Positions 44,239 to 52,163 of a stretch of DNA of 64,000 nucleotides are shown here, one piece after another. Position 1 is the stretch's first letter, and each line of letters starts with the position of its first letter. Source of the DNA: Streptomyces koelreuteriae (GTDB taxonomy: Bacteria > Actinomycetota > Actinomycetes > Streptomycetales > Streptomycetaceae); the NCBI RefSeq assembly GCF_018604545.1, contig NZ_CP075896.1, forward strand, positions 806,001-870,000. Reading direction: 5' to 3'. The translations under genes and the position numbers were made by a program. The notes beneath the pieces were generated by a model that searched no databases, was not told the DNA's origin, and was given only the letters and a program-made list of their open reading frames with translations.

Positions 44239-46104
44239 TCAGTCAGCGGTGGCGCGGACGAGTTCGTGGACGGTGACGCCCAGGCCGACGGTGCGCGCCG
44301 ACCTGCGCGTGAGGCCGGCCCGGGCGATGACGGCGTCCAGCTCCGCTGCGGTACGGAGGCCGGAGCCGTGGCAGACCAGGCCGATCAGGTCTTCCTCGCC
44401 GTCGTGCTCGTCGAGGTCGTCGGTGTCGAAGACCTCCTCGATCAGCAGCACTCGTCCACCGAGGGTGAGGTTCTCGGCTGCCCGGCGCAGTGCGTGAGCG
44501 GCGTCGGCGTCGGGCAGGGTCTTGAAGGCGCGGCTGATGAGCACGGCGTCGGCTGCCGGGCCGGCCTCGAAGACGGACTGCTCCAGCACGCCGACCCGCG
44601 TGCGTTGCCGCTCGTCGGGAATCGTGGCGGGCAGGTCGCGGCGCAGCCAGTCGGCCTGGGCGGGCAGGGCGCAGATCGTCACGCGAAGGCTCTCGTGGGC
44701 CGCGACGTACTCACGGGCGTGAGCGCCGGCACCACCGGAGTGGATCACCAGGTGCCGGACTCCGGCGAGCAGGTCGGACGTGGCGATCGGTCCGGCCAGT
44801 GCGGGCTGGAACTTCGCCAGGCGCTCCAGGTGGCGGTCCTCGTAGTCCTGCTCGGCCCGCACCTCGGCGAAGGTCCGGCCGGTGACCGAGACGTAGGCGG
44901 GCCGACCGGTGCGGACCGACTCCGTGAGTCCGTGGATCCCGAGCATCTCGCGGCCGACCACCCCGGCGGAGTGGAGCCGATCGGCGATGAACTCGAGAGT
45001 GAGGACATCGCCGACGGGCGTCAGGGCGTAGTGACATGGTTCCGTCTCGGTCACCACGTCCAGGGTGTGCAGGTAACGCAGCAGCTTGCCCAGAGCGCGC
45101 TCGTCGGCGCCGGCCTTGGCGGCAAGCTCGGTCACGCCGGTCACGCCGCGGGAGATCAGGTCGGGAACGCCCAGCTCGACGGCGGCGCGGATCGCGATCG
45201 GCGCGACGAGCCCGGTCAGGTCGTGGAGCTTCTGGAACGGGGTGACCGTCCTCTCCGGGTCGGGTACCGCCCCGTCGGTCTCCAGGGCGACGACCGCGGA
45301 GCGACGCCAGTAGCCGGCGAAGTCGATGTCCTCCTTGGGCACGCCACGGTCCTCGACCAGGTGCCGGCGGATGTCCCGGACGGCCGTGTGCTCGCCGGCC
45401 AGCCACACGAACGTCTGGCCCGGCCACCACTGCGTACCGCGCACGGCCTCGGTGAGCAGCGACACGGTCCCGGCCGCCCTGCCGGAGCGGACCAGCCACG
45501 TCACGTCCACCCCGGGCAGCTCGCGCAGCTCCTGGCGGTGGGCGTCCTCGGCGATCTCGATGAACACCTGCGCCCGGGCGTCGGACGGGAGTTCGTCGAG
45601 CAGGCGGCCGATCGCGGGGAGTGCGGTGTCGTCGCCTGCCACGAGCCACCAGTCGGCGCCGACCGGGAGCTCCTTCGACGTGCGCGGGCCGCTGACGTGG
45701 ATCCGGTCACCCGGCCGGGTGCGACAGGCCCACGCCGTTCCCACGCCCACCCCGTGCTTGACGAAGTCCACGTCCAGCTCGCCCGCCTCCGGGTCCCACC
45801 GGCGGACCGTGTAGGCCCTCGACAGCGGTCGAGGATCCTTGGGCACGATCAACTGGGCCTCGCCCTGGACCGGGAGCACCGGATCGCGCTGACCCGGGTG
45901 CGGGAAGTAGAACGCGAGGTCGTCGTCGAAGCCCTTGGACTCGAAGGCCGGCCGCACGAAGCCGTCCGCGGTGGTGAACGCACGCAACTGTTCGCCGCTC
46001 AGCGTGACCCGCCGCATTCCCGGGGTGTGGTCGACGGTCCGGACCACCTCGACCTCACGCAGGGTCGGCGGGTACACGGTGAGCCGGCGCGAGGTTCTGG
46101 GCAT
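44239..46104 (-). CDS. Siderophore-interacting reductase fused to an O-methyltransferase-like domain
   Basis: 621 aa. Residues about 1-275 are a siderophore-interacting protein (ViuB/SIP: FAD-binding PLSRAYTVRRWDPEAGELDVDFVKHG, NADH-domain ending YWRRS) that would reduce Fe(III) to release iron. Residues about 285-621 are a full-length family 2 O-methyltransferase homologue with dimerisation helices (LHDLTGLVAPIAIRAAVELGVPDLI). In the latter the SAM motif DVGGGxG is IHSGGAGAH, and the catalytic HDW region reads FKTLPD, so activity is doubtful. First gene of the operon, 70 bases from an iron box. Confidence 0.9.
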   Translation of the reverse strand: MPRTSRRLTVYPPTLREVEVVRTVDHTPGMRRVTLSGEQLRAFTTADGFVRPAFESKGFDDDLAFYFPHPGQRDPVLPVQGEAQLIVPKDPRPLSRAYTVRRWDPEAGELDVDFVKHGVGVGTAWACRTRPGDRIHVSGPRTSKELPVGADWWLVAGDDTALPAIGRLLDELPSDARAQVFIEIAEDAHRQELRELPGVDVTWLVRSGRAAGTVSLLTEAVRGTQWWPGQTFVWLAGEHTAVRDIRRHLVEDRGVPKEDIDFAGYWRRSAVVALETDGAVPDPERTVTPFQKLHDLTGLVAPIAIRAAVELGVPDLISRGVTGVTELAAKAGADERALGKLLRYLHTLDVVTETEPCHYALTPVGDVLTLEFIADRLHSAGVVGREMLGIHGLTESVRTGRPAYVSVTGRTFAEVRAEQDYEDRHLERLAKFQPALAGPIATSDLLAGVRHLVIHSGGAGAHAREYVAAHESLRVTICALPAQADWLRRDLPATIPDERQRTRVGVLEQSVFEAGPAADAVLISRAFKTLPDADAAHALRRAAENLTLGGRVLLIEEVFDTDDLDEHDGEEDLIGLVCHGSGLRTAAELDAVIARAGLTRRSARTVGLGVTVHELVRATAD

Positions 46105-46174
46105 GCGGGGAACCGAGCTTTCTCATCGCTTCGAGGGAAGGAGCCGCGCGCCGGCATCGGGAGGGCGCGTATCG

Positions 46175-46195
46175 GTAAGGTTAGGGGAACCTTAC
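46175..46195. promoter_or_regulatory. Iron box (DtxR/DmdR-type operator)
   Basis: GTAAGGTT-AGGGG-AACCTTAC is a perfect 8-bp inverted repeat that fits the DtxR-family consensus TTAGGTTAGGCTAACCTAA at most positions. It lies between the divergent SIP operon and the AraC regulator, so iron-bound repressor could silence both. Confidence 0.85.
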
Positions 46196-46232
46196 CTTGG
46201 ATGGTGTGCGCAGACTGCCGTACGGTTAGGAC

Positions 46233-47840
46233 ATGGTTTCGCCCTCATCGCTCGTCACGGGTTCCGGCTGCCCTCCGCCGATTCCGGGCGCGCGGTGGAG
46301 TCCGGCGGACGCGCCCGTGCGACCGCTGCTGCTGTGGGTGCGCACCGGTACGGCGCACGTGCGTCTCGGCAGCGGGCCGGTGCTCCGCCTCAGGGCCGGC
46401 GAAGGCGCCTGGATTCCCGCGGACGGGCGGGCGGAGCGGGCGATCACCACCGAGCCGGGCACTGTCGCCTTCCCGCTGTGTCCCCATGCCGGCGTCGGGG
46501 CTCGGGGGTTGTCGGAACTGACGCGGTTCGATGTTCCCAGCGGCTGGCAGGACTGGTTGATCCAGCTCTTCAACCTGCAGGTCACTCCGTTCAGCGGCCG
46601 CGGGTACTCCCCCGAGGCGATCGCGGAGCTCCTTCGGCGTCCCGGCTCGCGTTCGCCGGCGCCCGCCGTGGCCGGGCGAGATCCGAGCCCGGAGGGGTTC
46701 GCCTCGCCGGCGATGCCGCGGGCCCGCGGCGCCAGAGCGGTCGCCGACGAACTGATGCGCGACCCCGCGCTCGACCTCACGGTCGAGCAATGGGCATCGC
46801 GCGTGCTCTCCAGCGCGCGCACGCTTCGCCGTGACTTCCTCGCCGACACCGGGCTCACGTTCGAGCGGTGGCGGCTGCACTGCCGACTCGGCGCCGCCGT
46901 GGAGTTCCTCGCCGCCGGCTACGACGTGGACCAGGTGGCTGGTCTGGTGGGCTTCGCCAGCCGCAACGGCCTCACGCGGGCCTTCAAGGGACGATTCGGG
47001 CTGACCCCCCACGAGTTCGGACGGGCGCTTTTCGCCCGACCTGGCGCCGGTGGACTGACCCAACGGGCGGCGGCGGCACGGCAGACCGACGACCTGATCC
47101 GGATGACGCGCGAGGTGAACACTCCCACCGCGCCTGAGATGCTGCCCGCGGCCAGCACACCGTCACACACCAACGACATCCACGTCCTCAGCTGGATGTA
47201 TCGAGGCAGCGGGTACCTGGACATCGGCGGCCGGCGCTACGAGCGGGAGCGAGGCGTGGCGACCTGGATCCCGGCAGAGATGGAACATGTCACCGGCCTC
47301 CGCGAGAACTCCGTCTCCCTGCCGCTGGGCAACGCGAGTACCGCCGACCTCCATCTGACCGAGCCGCTGCAGGTGCGGTTCTCGCCCGCGTGGGACGACT
47401 ACTTGATGTTCTGCTCGATCAGCGCCCGGTCCGGGCTGCGTCCCGACGACCACAACCCCCGCCACATCCTCGACCTGTTCGCGGAACAGGTCGCCGCGCA
47501 GCGAGCGCTGTCGGTGCCGATGCCCACCGATCCGCGGGCGCGGGCTGTCGCGATGGAGTGCTTGCGTCGTATCGGCGAGCCCGGCGGAACGCATGACGTG
47601 GATGTCCGTGCCGAGATCCACCGCGCCTTCCGCGACGAGACAGGTATGACACTCGGCCGCTGGCGCTATGCCGCCCGCATGCGCATCGCCCGCGACCTGC
47701 TCGCCGGGGGCGCCTCGCCCAGCGCCGTCGCACGCCGGATCGGGTACGCCCACCTCCCCACGTTCAGCGCCGCCTTCTCCCGCTTCCACGGACTCTCGCC
47801 ACGCGAATACCAGGAACGCGAGGCTGCCAAGAGCCACTGA
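46233..47840 (+). CDS. AraC family regulator with two fused AraC modules
   Basis: 535 aa built as a tandem: cupin-like sensor (about 25-110) plus AraC HTH (about 165-270, TVEQWASRVLSSARTLRRDF ... VDQVAGLVGFASRNGLTRAF), then a second cupin-like sensor (about 285-380) plus a second HTH (about 440-530, DVRAEIHRAFRDETGMTLGRW ... SAVARRIGYAHLPTFSAAF). Probably activates the siderophore operon in response to ferric siderophore; the double arrangement could let one chain bind both half-sites. Alternative starts exist nearby; ATG 46233 follows GTTAGG. Confidence 0.88.
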   Translation: MVSPSSLVTGSGCPPPIPGARWSPADAPVRPLLLWVRTGTAHVRLGSGPVLRLRAGEGAWIPADGRAERAITTEPGTVAFPLCPHAGVGARGLSELTRFDVPSGWQDWLIQLFNLQVTPFSGRGYSPEAIAELLRRPGSRSPAPAVAGRDPSPEGFASPAMPRARGARAVADELMRDPALDLTVEQWASRVLSSARTLRRDFLADTGLTFERWRLHCRLGAAVEFLAAGYDVDQVAGLVGFASRNGLTRAFKGRFGLTPHEFGRALFARPGAGGLTQRAAAARQTDDLIRMTREVNTPTAPEMLPAASTPSHTNDIHVLSWMYRGSGYLDIGGRRYERERGVATWIPAEMEHVTGLRENSVSLPLGNASTADLHLTEPLQVRFSPAWDDYLMFCSISARSGLRPDDHNPRHILDLFAEQVAAQRALSVPMPTDPRARAVAMECLRRIGEPGGTHDVDVRAEIHRAFRDETGMTLGRWRYAARMRIARDLLAGGASPSAVARRIGYAHLPTFSAAFSRFHGLSPREYQEREAAKSH

Positions 47841-47992
47841 GAGGACGTTCGCACCGTCTGCGCCCAGGCGTTCGGAGCTGCGTGGGATGCCGTGGGCGTC
47901 AGGCGTGCAGGCCGTACGGCGAGCGAACCCGCCGCTCAGCCGGATCCGGCGATCCGGCGATCCGGCCAGAGAGGTCGCCTCGACCGCGGAAA
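47841..47992. other. Non-coding gap after the AraC gene
   Basis: No gene or strong hairpin seen. Contains overlapping copies of GATCCGGC near 47942-47966. Probably the left edge of the decayed region. Confidence 0.4.
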
Positions 47993-48190
47993 TCACACCC
48001 CTACGAGCCGGACCCGATCGCCGTAGAGCTTGACCATGTCGTCAATATCGGAGGTCAACATGACCACAGGGCGGCGCTGTCGCAGCGCGGCCTCTGCGAC
48101 CGCCGCACGTGCCAAGACCTGACGGCGACCACCATCGCTCTGTTGCGGGCCAAGCCCACCCAGTTCGCACCTGCGGCCGTGCGCACCGCT
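47993..48190 (-). pseudogene. PIN-domain (VapC-like) gene remnant
   Basis: The minus strand ends in AVAEAALRQRRPVVMLTSDIDD MVKLYGDRVRLVGV before a TGA at 47993, which has the look of the C-terminal half of actinomycete PIN nucleases. In a different minus frame just upstream, VGLARNRAMVVAVRSW resembles the N-terminal part. The middle is missing, so this is a deletion and frameshift remnant. No intact antitoxin is nearby. Confidence 0.45.
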
Positions 48191-48245
48191 CTGCGCGAGT
48201 GGGCGTTCAACACGAACAGGCGCCCCGACGCACTGTACGCGCTGG
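48172..48245 (+). pseudogene. Fragment resembling a tyrosine integrase N-terminal region
   Basis: The plus-strand segment VRTALREWAFNTNRRPDAL matches, from memory, a phrase found in Streptomyces site-specific integrases. Only about 20 residues survive, with no start and no catalytic domain. It fits the other mobile-element debris here but is weak alone. Confidence 0.35.
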
Positions 48246-48309
48246 GGTTGGCACTGACGTCGCCGAGCCCGGGCAACGGGTCCGGGTCGTCCGGTCGTCG
48301 GCGCGAGAG

Positions 48310-48813
48310 CGGCCCGACGTGTCACCGTTCCGGGCGGACATGAAAGCCGTGGACAGGCAAGGGGATTGGGAGAGCCGGACCGAGGCCAAGGTGCCCGCTC
48401 CGGCGGACATCGCGGCGCGGCTCGGCATCGCCGAGGGTGACCTGTGCGTCCGGACGACGTACGAGTTCCTGGCCGACGGCAGGCCGGTGCAGCTGTCGAC
48501 GAGTTGGGAGCCGTACGACCTCACCGCCGGCACGCTCGTCGTCCTCCCCGAGGGAGGGCCGCATGCCGGGGCGGGCGTCGTGAATCGGATGGCCGCGATC
48601 GGCGTCAGCGTCAGCCACGCCGTGGAGCAGCCGGAGCCGAGGCAGGCGACCGCCGAGGAGGCGTCACTTCTCGGCATCCAGAAGGCCGCGCTCGTGACGC
48701 ACATCCGGCGGACGTACTACAGCAACGACGGGCGGCCCGTGGAAACGGCGGACATCGTGGTGCCCGCCGCTCACTGCGAGATCGTCTACGAGATCCCGAT
48801 CAACCGTCACTAG
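48310..48813 (+). pseudogene. Truncated GntR/KorSA-type regulator (UTRA domain only)
   Basis: About 160 residues of a UTRA ligand domain (FRADMKAVDRQGDWESR ... LCVRTTYEFLADGRPVQLSTSWEPYDLT ... RRTYYSNDGRPVETADIVVPA) with no N-terminal winged helix; the upstream sequence is unrelated. Such proteins are typical of integrative elements of the pSAM2/SLP1 kind, where they control transfer genes. Without the DNA-binding domain it cannot function as a repressor. Confidence 0.7.
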
Positions 48814-48823
48814 GCCATCTCGT

Positions 48824-49003
48824 GTGGATTACCTGATCGCTGGGCTGGTTGTGCCTTTGACTGATGCTCAGTGGGCGCGGATCGAGCCGTTATTGCCGGG
48901 CCGGATGCCGAAGCGGGGTGGCCGGTGGCGTGACCAGGGTGATCGATGCGATCGCCTGGAAGTTTCAGACTGGATCGCAGTGGGTGCATCTGAAACACAA
49001 CGG
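48824..49003 (+). mobile_element. IS5 family transposase 5' fragment with frameshift
   Basis: VVPLTDAQWARIEPLLPGRMPKRGGRWRD in one frame continues as VIDAIAWKFQTGSQWVHL in another, so a frameshift lies near 48935. Only the N-terminal third of an IS5-type transposase remains; the DDE catalytic part is missing. It directly follows the UTRA remnant. Confidence 0.8.
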
Positions 49004-49004
49004 C

Positions 49005-49364
49005 TTAGCCGCGCAGCGACCTGCGCAGCAGGAGGCCGCCGATCCCCACCAGGGTAGGGAAACCGCTCTTCGGCATGGCCGCGGTGCCCGTCACGCCGAC
49101 GGCGGTCAGAACGACGCCCGCGGCGCGCTGGGCCGGGATGTCCTTGTGCTCCTCCGCCGACCGGAGCAGTCGGCCGCCCATCCACAGGGTCGGCGCAGCG
49201 GCCATGAACCAGAAGGCGGCGGCGCGATCGCCCCGGTCGGGCACGGAGTTGAGAAGGTTTCCGCGAACCATGTCGGCGAACACATCGCGGTAGATCACGG
49301 CGCCGATGGCAGCGTGACCGACGCCGACAACCTGGAGCCAGTGTCCTGCTGAATGTCGCTTCAT
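49005..49364 (-). CDS. DUF6463 family small membrane protein
   Basis: 119 aa with about four hydrophobic helices (VVGVGHAAIGAVIYRDVFADM, AAFWFMAAAPTLWMGGRLL, AAGVVLTAVGVTGTAAMP). It resembles DUF6463 membrane proteins of unknown role. The frame is complete from ATG 49364 to the stop, although the gene sits between an IS fragment and an attachment-site scar; it may be cargo of the former element. Confidence 0.7.
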   Translation of the reverse strand: MKRHSAGHWLQVVGVGHAAIGAVIYRDVFADMVRGNLLNSVPDRGDRAAAFWFMAAAPTLWMGGRLLRSAEEHKDIPAQRAAGVVLTAVGVTGTAAMPKSGFPTLVGIGGLLLRRSLRG

Positions 49365-49610
49365 GGCCTCATCGTATGGGCCGGCCTAGGGCGTCCCCCA
49401 GGGGCCTGGCCCGCAGGCTCGTGTCAGCAGGAGGCAAGTGATCCCGTTGAAGGGAGCAGTGGAACAGAACATTGCCCGCTGATCGAAACGAAGGCCCCTA
49501 GCCCTGCCCCTGCCACCTGTCGAAGTCGAATGCGTGTCGAAGGTCGATCGGCGAGACACCCAGCGGCGGAAGAGACGCAGGTCAGCGGCAGACTGACACC
49601 CGACACACCA
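49365..49610. other. Non-coding stretch before the att scar
   Basis: No gene that I can support. The minus-strand frame here gives a phrase like PPAGLEPAAKRL, the familiar antisense translation of a tRNA 3' end, not a protein. Confidence 0.5.
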
Positions 49611-49657
49611 GGCGCCTTCTAAGCGCTTGGCCGCAGGTTCGAGTCCTGCCGGGGGCG
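49611..49657 (+). other. att scar: 3' half of tRNA-Arg(UCU)
   Basis: Anticodon arm GGCGC-CTTCTAA-GCGCT (anticodon TCT at 49618-49620), T arm GCAGG-TTCGAGT-CCTGC and acceptor strand CGGGGGC are present, but the upstream bases do not form a D arm or the needed 5' GCCCCCG. This is what remains at the distal end (attR) when an element integrates into the 3' part of a tRNA gene. The intact copy should lie to the left and is not visible in this window. Confidence 0.8.
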
Positions 49658-49666
49658 CAAGTCTCC

Positions 49667-49691
49667 GCCCTCCCTTGGGAGAGGGCTTTTT
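49667..49691 (+). terminator. Rho-independent terminator originally serving the tRNA-Arg
   Basis: GCCCTC-CCTTGGGA-GAGGGC followed by TTTTT, ten bases after the tRNA 3' half. It supports the idea that the sequence to the right is the original tRNA downstream flank. Confidence 0.85.
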
Positions 49692-49739
49692 GCTGGTTGA
49701 GGTGGGTGCTGGCTGGCGCGACGTGGCCCTGGGCGCCCT

Positions 49740-49948
49740 CTTGGTGATCAAGGGTGGGATCTGGGTTTGTCCGGCTGTCGCCTCAGGAAGCGCCTTGTCC
49801 AGCGTTCCGGCAATCCGATGGATCGGTGCCCAGACCGACGGATCGTCGACAACTCGACTGAGGTCCGTCATCTGCAGCTTCTCCAGCCAGTGCGACAGCA
49901 CCAGTCCTCGTCACTCGTCAGCTTGATCGTGACCTGGCCATCGCCCAC
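49740..49948 (-). pseudogene. Small hypothetical gene with frameshift and truncated 3' end
   Basis: A GTG at 49948 begins VGDGQVTIKLTSDED. One frame over, LSHWLEKLQMTDLSRVVDD ... VWAPIHRIAGTLDKALPE continues with sensible amphipathic helices, so a frameshift near 49905 separates the parts. The 3' end merges into the terminator/att region. Family unknown; inferred from sequence character only. Confidence 0.35.
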
Positions 49949-50096
49949 GAACGCCCCCCTACGGCTCGGTCCCCGCCCCGGGCACATGAACCTACTGATC
50001 CTCGACCTTGACCAAACACCTATGGGCACCCCCCTCAACCGCGCCATGTACGGCGCGCCCTCGTGAGGACCTCTTAAGAGGTCTGCGGCCGGCGCT

Positions 50097-51095
50097 TCAG
50101 TGCTCGAAGACCGCCGTCGCCACCGGCACTGCAAGCAGCAGGCTGAGTCCGACCAGGGGGAGGCGGTCCAGCCACAGGATGGCGGCGAATTCGCGCAGTG
50201 TCGCGGCCAGCCAGTAGGCGGGGGAGGTCGGCGCGCCCACGACGTGCACGGGCACGCCGACGCGGCGGGCCAGCAGGGTCGTGCGGTAGACGTGGAAGCC
50301 GCTGGTGACCACCGTGGCACGGTGGCCGGGCGTGGTGCCGTCCACGAGCGCCGCGCTGAAGCGGAGGTTCTGCCCGGTGTTGACGGAGCGGTCTTCCCGC
50401 ACGATCCGGTCGTCGGGCACTCCGCGTCCGCGCAGATAGTCGGCCATCGCGTCCGCCTCGGAGCGGACCTCGTCGTCGCCCTGGCCGCCCGAGACGATGA
50501 ACACCAAACGAGGCGTGTCCGGTGCGCGGGCGGCGTCGAGCGCGAGGGCACGCTCCAGCCTGCGGGTCAGCAGCGGGCCGGGCCGGTCGCCGTTGAGCCC
50601 GGCGCCCAGGACGACGACATGGGTGGTTTCCGGCAGGGGGCTGCTACGGCCCCGGACGAACACGTAGCCGGCGAACACGAGGAAGAGCAGAGTGAGGTAT
50701 CCCGCGGCCGCGTTCACCGCGACCACGAGGGCACCGAACGCCTCGCCGCCGACCGCGTGGAAGACCGCGTCGAGGCCGAGCACCGCCAGCACCGCGCAGC
50801 CGGCGGCCCCGGTCGCCAGCAGGGCTGCCTGCGGTCCGTAGCGCCGGACCAGGAGCACGCCGTCGGCCAGCAGTAGCAGGCCCAGCGCGAGCGCCAGGAG
50901 CAGGGCGGCGACGGCGAGGACGGTGGCGATGGTCGGGTGGGCTTCCGCACTGCGATCAGCCAAGCCGAGTCCGGCAGAGGTCACCGCGAGGCAGAACAGG
51001 ACGGCGGTGGAGAACCGGTGCGGTGCCAGCAGGGCGTTGACGACGCCGCCCGCGGCGAACACGACCGCAGCGAGGTACTCCGGGTACTCCGGCAT
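50097..51095 (-). CDS. YdcF/DUF218 family membrane protein
   Basis: 332 aa. Several N-terminal membrane helices (about 1-165), then a DUF218 domain: HVVVLGAGLNGDRPGPLLTRRLERAL, VFIVSGGQGDDEVRSEADAMADYL, REDRSVNTGQNLRFS and VTSGFHVYRTTLLARRVG. Related proteins are linked to cell-envelope metabolism but the reaction is not defined. ATG 51095; GTG 51104, nearer to GGAGAGCGGAG, is an equally good start. Confidence 0.88.
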   Translation of the reverse strand: MPEYPEYLAAVVFAAGGVVNALLAPHRFSTAVLFCLAVTSAGLGLADRSAEAHPTIATVLAVAALLLALALGLLLLADGVLLVRRYGPQAALLATGAAGCAVLAVLGLDAVFHAVGGEAFGALVVAVNAAAGYLTLLFLVFAGYVFVRGRSSPLPETTHVVVLGAGLNGDRPGPLLTRRLERALALDAARAPDTPRLVFIVSGGQGDDEVRSEADAMADYLRGRGVPDDRIVREDRSVNTGQNLRFSAALVDGTTPGHRATVVTSGFHVYRTTLLARRVGVPVHVVGAPTSPAYWLAATLREFAAILWLDRLPLVGLSLLLAVPVATAVFEH

Positions 51096-51224
51096 GTGCC
51101 GCACCGCTCCGCTCTCCCGCCCGCCTCTCGCCGCCCGCGGGTTCCCGGACCCGGCACGGACGGCTGCCGGCCATCCTCCCAGACCTGCTGTGGTGCGCCG
51201 AACGCGGGTGGGCGGTGGAGCGTT
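51096..51224. other. Upstream region of the YdcF gene
   Basis: No gene recognised; probably the promoter region of the YdcF gene. Confidence 0.4.
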
Positions 51225-51365
51225 CGGCGAGACCGGCATGTCGCGGCCGCGCAGGACGCACAGATGGACGGTGTGCCCTACAGCCCGGTGCAGATCCACC
51301 AGGTACGGAAGCGCGACGCGACGGACGGCTCCTTCGAGCGACACTGCACCGATGGCCATCATCTG
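51225..51365 (-). pseudogene. IclR-type regulator fragment
   Basis: The minus strand reads AIGAVSLEGAVRRVALPYLVDLHRAVGHTVHLCVLRGRD, matching the start of an IclR ligand domain (usually ...LPYLEDLxxxTxxTVHLxVLDGxxVxYVEK). It is cut off on both sides: no helix-turn-helix and no remaining effector domain. A 45-residue relic. Confidence 0.6.
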
Positions 51366-51573
51366 TAACGCGATCCGGTAGCCGGTGCCTTCATGTCGAC
51401 CGCCCCACCCTCGGACGGCGGCACGTTCCCAGCTTGACGGAGCAGCACGGCGCCGTACGAGTCAGCGCGCCACGCGCCCCACTCACGCTTCCCGCAGCGA
51501 CTGTCCTCACCCGATAACACCGGTCAAGAACCGCTGGTCCCCAACTTGTCCCAACTGGTCCCCGAACAATGGG
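51366..51573. other. Intergenic region with CTGGTCCCC repeats
   Basis: No gene. Two copies of CTGGTCCCC (about 51533 and 51555), with TTGTCCCAA between them, lie downstream of tRNA-Pro. Similar short repeats occur at the ends of actinomycete integrative elements as integrase arm sites, so this may be another old insertion edge. Confidence 0.35.
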
Positions 51574-51611
51574 TGAGGGGCGGTTTCGGATTGCTCCGAA
51601 ACCGCCCCTCA
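51574..51611 (-). terminator. Terminator of tRNA-Pro
   Basis: Perfect 17-bp stem (TGAGGGGCGGTTTCGGA and its complement) with loop TTGC, 18 bases past the tRNA 3' end on the minus strand. Confidence 0.85.
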
Positions 51612-51628
51612 GCTGCGACTCCATAGAG

Positions 51629-51702
<74 letters not shown>

Positions 51703-51745
51703 ATGCGTCTCGCGCGGGTGAACCGCGTGATCGCGCAGGTCAACC

Positions 51746-51979
51746 CTACCGCACCCGGGGAGGGGCCTCGGCCTCGCGGCCCTCGGGGTGGCTCCGGCCG
51801 GTGTGGGCCCCGGTCCGGCCGGCGAGGCCCACGGTCGAGACGGCCACGGCGAGGACGGCCCACCAGGGGATCTCCGCCTTGGTCGCGTGGCCGGCGCAGG
51901 CCGCGACGGCCAGGAGTGCCGGGACGGCACCCCCGATCAGTCCGGCACGCCGGACGGTTCGGTGCCGCGTCTCGTCCAC
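51746..51979 (-). CDS. Small hypothetical membrane protein
   Basis: 77 aa from GTG 51979 (VDETRHRTVRRAGLIGG). Two hydrophobic helices (AGLIGGAVPALLAVAACAG and IPWWAVLAVAVSTVGLAG) and a basic, Pro/Glu-rich tail. No family recognised. Located just upstream of tRNA-Pro on the same strand. Confidence 0.6.
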   Translation of the reverse strand: MDETRHRTVRRAGLIGGAVPALLAVAACAGHATKAEIPWWAVLAVAVSTVGLAGRTGAHTGRSHPEGREAEAPPRVR

Positions 51980-52163
51980 GTCGTGGTCCCCATTCGCCTG
52001 CTCGATCGCGCGCCCTGAGAAGCTCCACTCCCGGGCATATGCCGCAAACAATACGCGAAGTCGACGGCAACTCCCTACCAGGGCATACAGGTTGAGACGG
52101 ACACCAGATGATGTGCCGCTTATCACCCGATCTTCGGAGGTGCCCCGTGGCCGGGCCCCCTGG

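Noticed and set aside
47882..48343. A complete plus-strand gene of 153 codons
   Set aside because: Only about 20 residues resemble an integrase; the rest has shadow composition and overlaps the PIN remnant.
49586..49657. Complete tRNA-Arg gene
   Set aside because: The anticodon, T and 3' acceptor strands are present, but the 5' acceptor strand and D arm are absent, so only a 3' half remains.
49386..49901. A 171-codon minus-strand protein across the att region
   Set aside because: It contains PPAGLEPAAKRL, the usual translation of the antisense of a tRNA 3' end, and runs through the terminator.
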